This document shows, in pieces, positions 1 through 7,467 of a stretch of 64,000 nt of DNA. The DNA is from Polynucleobacter alcilacus (GTDB taxonomy: Bacteria; Pseudomonadota; Gammaproteobacteria; Burkholderiales; Burkholderiaceae), in assembly GCF_018881545.1 (NCBI RefSeq), contig NZ_JACVQD010000001.1:1-64000 (forward strand), written 5' to 3'. A program made the translations under genes and the position numbers. Under the pieces are notes generated by a model that worked only from the letters and a program-made list of their open reading frames with translations, did no database searches and was not told the origin of the DNA. The stretch's first letter is position 1; each line of letters starts with the position of its first letter.

Positions 1-98
1 GCTTAAGCAATGGATTTGCTAATGACCGTTGTTGCTTGACTACAGTAATGGTAACGAAGGTAGTACAGGCAGCAAGGTCAGCAGCAGTAGTATCAAGA

Positions 99-130
99 AC
101 CACCAGAAGAGTTTAGTCTGGTGGTTTTTT
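99..130 (+). terminator. Rho-independent terminator of an upstream gene
   Basis: A 9-bp perfect stem (99-107 with 117-125) has a 9-nt loop and is followed by a run of T. It lies downstream of sequence that is open in one plus-strand frame from base 3 to a TAG at 114-116, so it probably ends a gene whose body lies left of the window. I cannot identify that gene from this tail. Bases 131-224 show nothing else recognisable. Confidence 0.8.
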
Positions 131-224
131 AGTTTAGAAACTTTGTTTCATTATTTATTTGGTGCAATAGGATAGGCCAGCAATTAATATGGTCGCTTCA
201 ATTGCAAAATCTTTTAGTGATAGC

Positions 225-1151
225 TTAATTCGTAAGCTTTAGTAAGCTAAGTTCATTTTTTAACTCCTTTGTTTCATACTCCCTATCCGCAATTGATTGA
301 CTAAGATTCAGTTGAGTGTTGTAGCTCTCTTTAATTAGGCCGAGTGTATTTATTCTTGCGGCCTCTAGGGCGGAGATCATTTCATTTGTTAAAACTACCC
401 CTGGCTTTAACATCTCAATAGGTATTCTGGGTACATAAAAAGTTCCGTGAGAGGGTTTAATCTCGTCCTGGGGCCTATCTTTGGTATACATATATATTGC
501 AAAACTTTTCCGTGACATACCGAATGGAACAAGATGATTCACAGCATGAAATCCATGCCATGAATATTCATTCGTTTCAAATAGTATCAGGCGATTTTTT
601 TTGGGAACAACTGTAATCAGCTGATCTTTCCTAGGGTCCCAGGGGTCTGAATGAAGATCTAGATTGCCACCCCAGGACTCATCCCATGTTTTATTTAAGT
701 AGACAATGGCATTTATTCTTCTATGAACCTTGCCAATATTTGGAATATCTAGGTAATTGAAATCAACATGGGGATCCATTGCCTGACCCGAAAGATTATT
801 GTGGGTACCTCCCCCAAAATAGGATGGGTCGTATATCAACTCGTGGATTCCAGTAATATTTTCCATAAATTTTATAAAGTCACTTGAAGATACCATGTCG
901 TCAAGTGATTGATAGGTAGGGCTAATATTTCTTACATCTTTAACGGTATGCTTCAGGCTGACGCCTCCAAATTCATTTAGCATCTCTTCCTTTTTCGGTG
1001 CAGGAAAATCTTTTATTAACTTGCTAACGAGTTCAGGGTCGAAAAAATTGTCAATTTGTAAATGTTTAAAAGGCTTTGCATTTAAAAATCTACTCCGCAG
1101 ATCATCCACAGAGTCAATAATATTTTTATTTATGAAATCTTCCAGAACCAT
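225..1151 (-). CDS. 2-oxoglutarate/Fe(II)-dependent oxygenase (prolyl-4-hydroxylase-like fold)
   Basis: This 308-residue cytoplasmic protein has no signal peptide. The facial triad of the 2OG-Fe(II) superfamily is readable: H128 and D130 in DPHVDF, H199 in WHGFH, and R214 in SRKSFA as the expected 2-oxoglutarate anchor. The spacing fits prolyl-4-hydroxylase-type oxygenases that hydroxylate proteins or small molecules with O2 and 2-oxoglutarate. The last 40 or so residues are charged and probably helical, perhaps coiled coil. An AGAGGA Shine-Dalgarno sits just before the ATG. The gene stands alone on the minus strand, 95 bases downstream of the DUF1501 gene. The substrate cannot be told. Related oxygenases often sit near glycosyltransferase loci such as the one at 4-11 kb, but that link is only suggestive here. 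Confidence 0.8.
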   Translation of the reverse strand: MVLEDFINKNIIDSVDDLRSRFLNAKPFKHLQIDNFFDPELVSKLIKDFPAPKKEEMLNEFGGVSLKHTVKDVRNISPTYQSLDDMVSSSDFIKFMENITGIHELIYDPSYFGGGTHNNLSGQAMDPHVDFNYLDIPNIGKVHRRINAIVYLNKTWDESWGGNLDLHSDPWDPRKDQLITVVPKKNRLILFETNEYSWHGFHAVNHLVPFGMSRKSFAIYMYTKDRPQDEIKPSHGTFYVPRIPIEMLKPGVVLTNEMISALEAARINTLGLIKESYNTQLNLSQSIADREYETKELKNELSLLKLTN

Positions 1152-1246
1152 GCTATTTCCTCTGAGATTAATGTGATACGTAATTAGTTGTGAGTTTTAA
1201 TGGGTATAGAATTAATCATAGTAATATAAAACTTAAATGGGCAGAA

Positions 1247-2581
1247 CTATATCCAAGCCTGTGCCTGTTGCAAGATCTTCAGATAATCCGTAGTGACTGC
1301 CAGATCAACACCCCGATCGAGTTGATTGGTTGCCAGTCCCGGCCATTTACCCATCGTTTTTCCTCCGGGGACTTTACTGCCCATCACGAGTGCTAAGCCA
1401 CCATGGCCGTGATCACTGCCATTACTTTTATTGGTAATGAGTCTTCTACCAAACTCTGTCATAACTATTAGGGTGTAGCTTCTGTTTTGGGCTTGCATGT
1501 CTTCATCAAAAGCCTGTAGTGCAGTACCTAGTTGATTGGTAAGGTAATTGACTCTGCCGGGTTGATTGTCATGGGTATCCCAGCCATTGTGATCCACCCA
1601 GGCGTATTGCAAACCCAAATTAATTTGCATCAACCTAGCAACTGAACGCAGGCCCGCTCCAGGGTCGCTATCAGGATAAGGTGTTGCACCTGCTGAGAGG
1701 TAAGGTAGCACTTTGTTATCCGTCTTAGGAAGCGCTAAATTAACTTGCTCCAGGGTATTAAAGGTGCCCAGCATCGCTTGGGCAGCAGGGTGGTTGTTAT
1801 CGACTTCTCCAAGCGTTTGTACGGCTTTTAAAGCCGCTGGCCCACCCGGAAAAGAAACGCCTCCTTGAAGATCTCTCACGGCCAATACTTGGCTAGCGCC
1901 TTGCATGGCCCGCGGCATCGTATTGCTGCCTGCAAACAAAGGGAGTTGTTTGTAGGGAGCTGCTGCATTGTTTGTTTGATTGGTTGCTTGATTGGTTGCT
2001 TGAGTTGCTCTACCAGTCTGATTTTTATTTAGGTAAACCTGCCTAGCCATCCATCCAAAGGGATCTGGAATACTTTGTAACGATTGCAGACCACGCTCTA
2101 TCATTTCTTGAGCTTCAAAGTGCGAGCGCGTTTCATCTTGAATGCCCACTGCTTGCCAGGCAATGAGTCTCTTTTTATTGAAAAGATTTGCTAAAGAAGT
2201 TGCGGCTGGATGCCAATAGAAATTCGTACCATCCAGATTTAATGCAGGTAGATTTAAAGCTGTATTAGCAGATTTATCGATTGCAAAACGCATCTCTGGT
2301 GGACGTGATGCCAAAAAGTTTGGATCATCTAATGGCGATAGCAAGGCTAAGCCGTCAGCCCCACCGCGTAAGAACACTACGATCATTGGGGAGGGTTGAA
2401 GATTGGGGTTTTGCTCTGCTGCAAAACTGGCATTACTAATGCCGGTGAGCAAACCACTCAGGCCTAAGTTGCTCCCAAGAGTAGTCATCAAGCTAGAGCT
2501 CATCACTGCACTCGTTTTTAAGAAGTCACGGCGCGCTTTTATTTTGTTTGTTTCTTGCGATGCATTGATCTTTTTACTCAT
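1247..2581 (-). CDS. DUF1501 family secreted protein
   Basis: The start is ATG at 2581, overlapping the stop of the DUF1800 gene by ATGA. A longer in-frame extension would run into the upstream gene, so it was rejected. The N-terminus has a twin-arginine motif (RRDFLKT) and a hydrophobic stretch, so export is probably by Tat. The body is a DUF1501 protein, related to the alkaline phosphatase/sulfatase fold, with motifs such as FLRGGADGL, SHFEAQEMIERG and MTEFGRR. DUF1501 and DUF1800 proteins are commonly encoded as adjacent pairs, but their biochemical role is not settled. A duplicated 12-bp unit (1977-2000) encodes a short Asn/Thr/Gln-rich insert (ATNQ repeated) in a likely surface loop. Operon with the DUF1800 gene upstream. 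Confidence 0.88.
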   Translation of the reverse strand: MSKKINASQETNKIKARRDFLKTSAVMSSSLMTTLGSNLGLSGLLTGISNASFAAEQNPNLQPSPMIVVFLRGGADGLALLSPLDDPNFLASRPPEMRFAIDKSANTALNLPALNLDGTNFYWHPAATSLANLFNKKRLIAWQAVGIQDETRSHFEAQEMIERGLQSLQSIPDPFGWMARQVYLNKNQTGRATQATNQATNQTNNAAAPYKQLPLFAGSNTMPRAMQGASQVLAVRDLQGGVSFPGGPAALKAVQTLGEVDNNHPAAQAMLGTFNTLEQVNLALPKTDNKVLPYLSAGATPYPDSDPGAGLRSVARLMQINLGLQYAWVDHNGWDTHDNQPGRVNYLTNQLGTALQAFDEDMQAQNRSYTLIVMTEFGRRLITNKSNGSDHGHGGLALVMGSKVPGGKTMGKWPGLATNQLDRGVDLAVTTDYLKILQQAQAWI

Positions 2582-4092
2582 GCAGTACTCCTTTGCATCG
2601 AGCGTTTCAATTCTTCTGGTGATGGCAACATCACTTCTGTTTGGAATGAAGGTGCGCAAGCAAGTAAACCTACCAAACGTCTCGCGCGTCTTGGGTCTTG
2701 CGCAATCTCAGTGGGTTTGGTGTTCTGTGAGATCAGTAATGCGTTAGAGAGCTCTGGTCGTGCTTGATTAAACAAAGCCACTTCCCATTTAGACATCATC
2801 TGCTCATAGGTAGGCTTAGGAGGTAAGCCCGCAAAGGGATTCCATTCATTAGTAGCCCACCAGTTTTCTGCCACTCCCATCGTGAGTTGAGTGCGTTGAC
2901 GAATGTAACTGGCCGACAAGATCCAAGTTAAACCATCCGGTGGTCCATCAGGGCTTTGCCAGCCATAGATTGGGACCCCTGCGGACTCTAGAGGCCAGGT
3001 TGCTACACCGCCATCGCCCAAGAAGAAAGGCAAGTTCACTGCTTTTGCAAAAGAGGCAACCAATCGCATCGGACGCTTGGCCTTTTGCTTTTGTGTATTT
3101 GGGATTTTGCTACTGGCTTGCACAAGGTGTTGATAGACCAACTGCAATTGATTTGGAGAAGTGCGTTTTTCTATAAACACTTGAGCAGTGCTATTGACCA
3201 AATCAGTAGGGGGTTTATCACTCACAAAGCGTTGCACGAGTTTGTAGCTAATGTGTTTAGCAGTAGCGGGATGATTAGCGCACTGACTTAATACTTTTTT
3301 ACCATCGGCCATCGCAGCGGCATAGGCCTCGAATTCTGAAGCAAGCACGCGTTTTTGGTAGTTATCGTGCCAAGCTGCGACATAAATAAACTGACCTGTT
3401 TTAGGTAAATGTTGCCCACCACCTAAATGGGTACCATCCTCTATAGACCAGCCTGTAAAGGCCCTAGCAGCCTCATAGACGTCTTGATCAATATAGCCAG
3501 AGGGCTTGCCTTGATTTGCCCCAGGCACACTGCGCCATTGCGAATACAGATTATTAAGATAGGCCTGGCGACCTAAGGTGTGGAGCTCAAACAACTCGCG
3601 GGCGAAGTTCTCATTAGGGCTGCCTGCGCGCGAAGAGCGATTGTTTAAATAGGTGAGCATGCAAGGATGTTGCGAACTCGCTTCTAATAAATCCTGAAAG
3701 TTACCCCAGCAGCGCTCTCGGATAACCGTGCGATCCCAGTGGGGAAGATAGGCGCCCACACTATTATCAAAGCCGTAAATAGAAAAGTGATCACGCCAAA
3801 AAGCGACCCATTCTTCTGCCCACGGGGTTTGGGTCTCGACTGCTTTTAGTAAAGTCGCTGCTTGGACCTCTAAGCGTGGGCGAGAACGCTCTGGCGGCGG
3901 AATTTGATTGCCATTGCCCGTATACGGAAAGAGTGTCGGAAGATCGGCATTTAAAAGAGACAGGGGACGTAGTTCATCAACAGCGGGATACTCAATTTCA
4001 ACACCATTACCAGCCCCATATTTACCGGCGTTATAGCGCAGACGCAAAAGCGTGTCGCTATAAGAGAGTAGGCTGGTATTAGGGAGGCTCAT
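2578..4092 (-). CDS. DUF1800 family protein
   Basis: This 504-residue protein matches the DUF1800 family by several features: an N-terminal LLRLRYNAG-like segment, WAEEWVAFWRDHFSIYG, the central NENFARELFELHTLG motif, and AARAFTGW. It is the first gene of a two-gene operon. Its TGA stop shares bases with the ATG of the DUF1501 gene, which implies translational coupling and a shared function. No clear signal peptide is seen, while its partner carries a Tat signal, so the pair could be exported together by a hitch-hiker mechanism. That is inference. The family is widespread in Proteobacteria and Planctomycetes without an assigned activity. The divergent neighbour at 4207 is unrelated. Confidence 0.88.
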   Translation of the reverse strand: MSLPNTSLLSYSDTLLRLRYNAGKYGAGNGVEIEYPAVDELRPLSLLNADLPTLFPYTGNGNQIPPPERSRPRLEVQAATLLKAVETQTPWAEEWVAFWRDHFSIYGFDNSVGAYLPHWDRTVIRERCWGNFQDLLEASSQHPCMLTYLNNRSSRAGSPNENFARELFELHTLGRQAYLNNLYSQWRSVPGANQGKPSGYIDQDVYEAARAFTGWSIEDGTHLGGGQHLPKTGQFIYVAAWHDNYQKRVLASEFEAYAAAMADGKKVLSQCANHPATAKHISYKLVQRFVSDKPPTDLVNSTAQVFIEKRTSPNQLQLVYQHLVQASSKIPNTQKQKAKRPMRLVASFAKAVNLPFFLGDGGVATWPLESAGVPIYGWQSPDGPPDGLTWILSASYIRQRTQLTMGVAENWWATNEWNPFAGLPPKPTYEQMMSKWEVALFNQARPELSNALLISQNTKPTEIAQDPRRARRLVGLLACAPSFQTEVMLPSPEELKRSMQRSTA

Positions 4093-4206
4093 GTGGATAG
4101 ATATTAAGGGATATCTGATTTTAGTGATTTATATTGACTAAACTTTTTCGCTCTAGTCGGCTTCATTTTGCTTGATATTATTGATACTGAAATGGAAAAT
4201 ACACCG

Positions 4207-4437
4207 ATGAATACCACCTATTTTGATAAAGATGACACCTTAATTCTCCATTTCTCTGATAAACCCATAGCAAAAGAGATTTCACCGGACTGGAATACTC
4301 ATATTAGTTATGCGGCCGACGGTTCAGCGGTGGAGATCGTTATTCTTGAAGCCAAAGCCCATGGAATGGTTCCGGCTGCCATGATTAAGGCCCATAAGGC
4401 TAAAGCCTATAAGGTTAAAGCCCATAAGGCAGATTAG
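4207..4437 (+). CDS. DUF2283-like small protein with C-terminal Lys/Ala/His repeats
   Basis: The chosen start at 4207 has a GGAAAA box upstream. In-frame ATGs at 4168 and 4192 lack one. The first 55 residues resemble the DUF2283 family: alternating strands, DTLILHFSDKPIAKEISPDW, and a YAADGSAVEIVILEA segment. The C-terminus is a three-fold repeat of about five residues (KAHKA/KAYKV/KAHKA), encoded by three 15-bp direct repeats at 4390-4434. The 3' end overlaps the convergent adenylation gene by 23 bases, so the last repeat also encodes the C-terminus of that enzyme on the other strand. Function unknown. The basic tail may bind nucleic acid or a polyanion, which is speculative. Confidence 0.65.
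   Translation: MNTTYFDKDDTLILHFSDKPIAKEISPDWNTHISYAADGSAVEIVILEAKAHGMVPAAMIKAHKAKAYKVKAHKAD
4390..4434 (+). repeat. Three 15-bp tandem repeats at a convergent gene overlap
   Basis: Units at 4390-4404, 4405-4419 and 4420-4434 are each near gcccataaggctaaa with few differences. They are in frame with the plus-strand DUF2283-like gene. The last unit and a half also lie inside the 3' end of the minus-strand adenylation gene, whose stop is at 4415. Confidence 0.8.
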
Positions 4438-5818
4438 CTTTTGCCTCTAGTGCAAGGTAGTCTACTTTTCCATGGAGATTTAAAGGTATGTGTTCTACCG
4501 TAATGAGTCTATCGGGAACCATATAGTTTGGTAACGCAGTTCGCATTCTTTCTAAGAAGAGGGCCGTGTTAATGATCTCAATAGGATCACTTTCTACAAA
4601 CCCTAGCAAGCCCTCAATGGCGCCTGATGTTGATTTGGGAAAGCCAATCACAGCTACCTGTGTACACCCACTCGCAAAACGGAGCGCAGTTTCACATTCT
4701 TGTAGCTCAATGCGATAGCCCTTGAGTTTAATTTGACGATCAACTCTACCTAAATAACAAAAACCATATTGGTCATGCCATTTGGCTAAATCGCCAGTGC
4801 GATACCAGCGTTTTCCTTGATGCATCCAGAACTGGGTTTCGTTTAGATCTGGCCGATTTAAATAGCCACGGGTGATTTGGTCAGAACAGGCACAAAGCTC
4901 ACCAGGCGATTGTGAAAAATCATTCAGCTCTGCATTCCATAAAGCCAGCTCAACACCAGGATGAGCAAAGCCAATGGGAATAATGTCTAAGTCTGGTGGG
5001 GCTTCTTCAGATTGCAATACCCCTCGGTCAATCTCAAAATGGCTCAACGAAATCGTGCCTTCAGTCGGCCCCCAGAAATTAAATAAGCGAGCATTGGGGG
5101 CGGCTAGGCTAAATTGCCGTAAGGTGTCATAGGGTAAGGCTTCACCTCCAAAAATAGCCAAACGAATATGGGGCAGGGAGTTGGGAGTGAGCAGATCTGC
5201 TTTAGCTGCCAGACTGACTACCGAAGGCACGGAGAGCCATACCGTGATTGCTAGGTCTTCTGTATAGCGTGTGGCCATGAGGGTATGTTCTGGAGGGGGG
5301 GTGCAAAGCTGAGCCCCTTGCGGCCAAGCCATCAGCATCGCCATGATGGAGATATCAAAAGACAAATCGCCTAATTGCAATACTTTGTCATGGCTGGTGA
5401 TCTGTAAGATCGCTTGGAGTGTTTTTGAGTAATCGAATACTTGTTGCTGGGTGATCGGAACACCCTTGGGCTCGCCCGTAGTGCCACTTGTGAAAATGAG
5501 ATAGGCCAGATCGGGTGGTATTTCTGCATGATCAATGGTCTGCTGGATTTGACTGATGCGTGCTGGTGGGAACTTGGGGTTCAGGGGTAAAAATGGCCTG
5601 CCCTCAGATAAGCACTGCCAGATGAGGCGGTATTCTTCTACAGATTGCGTGCCAGGGATCAGTTTAATGGGTGTGTTTGAACTTTGGGCATTAGTTTCTT
5701 GAAGCGGTTTTGAGCTCAGTGCAGCGTAAGAAATATCTCTATCGCGGTGGCAGAGCGCAATCTGCTCGCTATACCGATGAGCTGCATTGCCTAAGGCCTC
5801 AGAAAGAGTGGTGTTCAT
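4415..5818 (-). CDS. Stand-alone amino-acid adenylation enzyme (NRPS A-domain/DltA-like ligase)
   Basis: This 467-residue member of the ANL superfamily should activate a carboxylate as its AMP ester and load it onto a carrier thiol. The core motifs are present in order: FTSGTTGEPKG (P-loop), LGDLSFDIS, FNFWGPTEG, YRTGDLA, GRVDRQIKLKGYRIEL and a C-terminal GKVD with the acyl-transfer lysine. The Asp in SFDIS matches the residue that holds the alpha-amino group in amino-acid-activating A-domains and DltA, so an amino acid substrate is likely. The N-terminal part is shorter than in typical 500-residue A-domains. The gene lies 15 bases downstream of an acyl carrier protein gene, the obvious acceptor. 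No DltB/DltD or condensation domain is in the window, so it is not a classical D-alanylation operon. Confidence 0.85.
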   Translation of the reverse strand: MNTTLSEALGNAAHRYSEQIALCHRDRDISYAALSSKPLQETNAQSSNTPIKLIPGTQSVEEYRLIWQCLSEGRPFLPLNPKFPPARISQIQQTIDHAEIPPDLAYLIFTSGTTGEPKGVPITQQQVFDYSKTLQAILQITSHDKVLQLGDLSFDISIMAMLMAWPQGAQLCTPPPEHTLMATRYTEDLAITVWLSVPSVVSLAAKADLLTPNSLPHIRLAIFGGEALPYDTLRQFSLAAPNARLFNFWGPTEGTISLSHFEIDRGVLQSEEAPPDLDIIPIGFAHPGVELALWNAELNDFSQSPGELCACSDQITRGYLNRPDLNETQFWMHQGKRWYRTGDLAKWHDQYGFCYLGRVDRQIKLKGYRIELQECETALRFASGCTQVAVIGFPKSTSGAIEGLLGFVESDPIEIINTALFLERMRTALPNYMVPDRLITVEHIPLNLHGKVDYLALEAKANLPYGL

Positions 5819-5833
5819 ACGCTCAAGTGAGGT

Positions 5834-6079
5834 TTACTGCGTAGCAGTCTTTTGTTCACACATCGCAATGAGGTCACCAATAGAGCGGATCTGATCGATT
5901 TCTTTTGAACGAAAGCGAATAGCAAATTTTTCTTCGCAAGCAAGCAGAATTTCCACATTCTTAAAGGAATCCCACCCGGGAATATCACCCGTCATCATTT
6001 CAGGAGCAAGTTGCAGATCTTTTTGCTGAAAGACCACGCGAAACAATTCAAAAATTTGCTGCCGAACGGATGGAATCAT
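5834..6079 (-). CDS. Acyl carrier protein (phosphopantetheine carrier)
   Basis: This 81-residue four-helix carrier protein has the phosphopantetheine attachment serine at about residue 38 in GWDSFKNVEIL, close to the DSL/DSF consensus of carrier proteins. The gene sits between the LGxxCEFG gene, whose stop is 1 base upstream, and the adenylation gene, 15 bases downstream. The three very probably form one operon, and the adenylation enzyme should charge this carrier. It is distinct from the fatty-acid ACP by context and by its IPGWDS motif, which is typical of DltC-like and stand-alone biosynthetic carriers. Confidence 0.9.
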   Translation of the reverse strand: MIPSVRQQIFELFRVVFQQKDLQLAPEMMTGDIPGWDSFKNVEILLACEEKFAIRFRSKEIDQIRSIGDLIAMCEQKTATQ

Positions 6080-6080
6080 C

Positions 6081-7289
6081 TTAACTAGCCTGTTCTGCAG
6101 AGAAAAATTGATACGCCTTCTGAATCAGGTCGTCCCAGCATTTCACAGAAGAGTAGGGTTTGTAGGGGTTATCAATATCAGTCCATAGATAATCTACTCT
6201 GCCAATCAGCAATGTGGGGTTAATGACCTCAAATACAGGCCGATCTTTTTCTTGGCGCATCACAATCAGCAAGCGATTTTTACCAATCGTGTTGATGGCT
6301 TCATGTAATTCGAGACACTGATTGGTTGTAATGATTTTGTCAGATTTATAGAGAAAGATTTTTTCACCATCCTCTAAATCTTCCTGTAATTTTCTGGCAA
6401 GCAAAGAAAAATGGCTGAGCACTTTGGGGAGAAGGGTATCTGCACTCTCCGAGATATCCATATTTTTCTTCGTAAAAAAAGTATGGGCATCAAATTGATA
6501 GAGCTTATCAATGAAGCGATATTCAGCCTTGCCATTCTCTGGATTGAGTACCAATTTCAAGGAGGCAGTTTCTTTACTAGCAAAGTCTTTAAAGCGATGG
6601 CGAAAGAGTTCAATCATGGCGCCTAGTGGCATCGTTCCCCAGCGAAATAAGCTCAGGGGTTCTCGCCCATTAGCCCGCTGGAGAAAGCCGAATTCACAAT
6701 CAGATCCCAGGGATTCATAATATTCATACACCGAACGCCGTAATATCGTGTCGACTTGCTCGGTTGCGAGCAATGCGGTGATGTTCTTACAATGGGGATC
6801 GTGAACATCTTGGGACGCTTTGCGAATTTGATGTACGAGACCAATATCCCGATCATCTAACTTGCCATAGGTTTGCTTTTGCAGCAGGGCCTTGGCAGCA
6901 TTTTCATAATCGGCTTGAGCACAATGCAAGCTAGCTTGGATGGCATGCGTAAAACCGCTTAAGGGAAATCGTTTTTTAGTACGATCAAGATAGTTTTGTG
7001 CACTGCCAAAGTCTTTTTGGGCGATCTCCTCCTCAACTATTTTGAGGTGGTGCTGTACATCTCTCTCATTTTCTTTCAGAAAACCGGCTAGCGCATCATG
7101 ATAGGCCTGGAGGTTTCCTAATAATTTATGGGCCTTGGCTTTCATTAAGAATAGATCGGCGTGAAAGAGATTTCTTTTCTCCGCTTTTTGGATCATTTTG
7201 AGCGCCTCAGTGCTTTTGCCCTCTGCAATCAGCGCTTTTGATTCTCTGAGAACATCTTCAAATTTGAGGGAGGGTAGAAATAAACCCAT
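6081..7289 (-). CDS. TPR-like protein with LGxxCEFG (DUF1796-type, papain-like cysteine peptidase-related) domain
   Basis: The 402 residues divide into an alpha-helical TPR-like half (about 5-150) and a C-terminal half that opens with SLGSDCEFGFLQR and EPLSLFRWG (about 193-217). This signature belongs to a family annotated as putative papain-like cysteine peptidase (DUF1796-related). C198 would be the candidate nucleophile, and a histidine partner is not obvious by eye. The same family also shows a later FLYKSDK and LLIVM strand pair, both present here. It is first in the operon with the carrier protein and adenylation genes. A transferase using the charged carrier is as likely as a peptidase. 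I cannot assign the reaction. The 178-base gap to the divergent gene at 7468 is AT-rich and probably holds both promoters. Confidence 0.6.
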   Translation of the reverse strand: MGLFLPSLKFEDVLRESKALIAEGKSTEALKMIQKAEKRNLFHADLFLMKAKAHKLLGNLQAYHDALAGFLKENERDVQHHLKIVEEEIAQKDFGSAQNYLDRTKKRFPLSGFTHAIQASLHCAQADYENAAKALLQKQTYGKLDDRDIGLVHQIRKASQDVHDPHCKNITALLATEQVDTILRRSVYEYYESLGSDCEFGFLQRANGREPLSLFRWGTMPLGAMIELFRHRFKDFASKETASLKLVLNPENGKAEYRFIDKLYQFDAHTFFTKKNMDISESADTLLPKVLSHFSLLARKLQEDLEDGEKIFLYKSDKIITTNQCLELHEAINTIGKNRLLIVMRQEKDRPVFEVINPTLLIGRVDYLWTDIDNPYKPYSSVKCWDDLIQKAYQFFSAEQAS

Positions 7290-7467
7290 TAGGCTTTTAA
7301 TGTGGATGCTGATGGAGGTGGATTGATAATTTAGTTTAAGGCTTTTATTGCGCCAAATACAGGGAAAAACACGCTAGAATTCATTATTATTTTTGTGTGA
7401 TTAAGCACTTAGAATTTATATAAGCTTTATCTTCCCATCTATTTTATAAAATTGGTACTTATCTACT

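Noticed and set aside
1190..1396. Plus-strand 68-codon frame over the DUF1501 3' end
   Set aside because: It is mostly antisense to the DUF1501 coding sequence and resembles no family.
2582..2659. N-terminal extension of the DUF1501 gene upstream of 2581
   Set aside because: The extension lies inside the DUF1800 coding region. The ATG at 2581 forms an ATGA overlap and gives a normal Tat signal peptide.
4390..4434. CRISPR-like short repeats
   Set aside because: The 15-bp units are contiguous, in frame and without spacers. No cas gene is present anywhere in the window.
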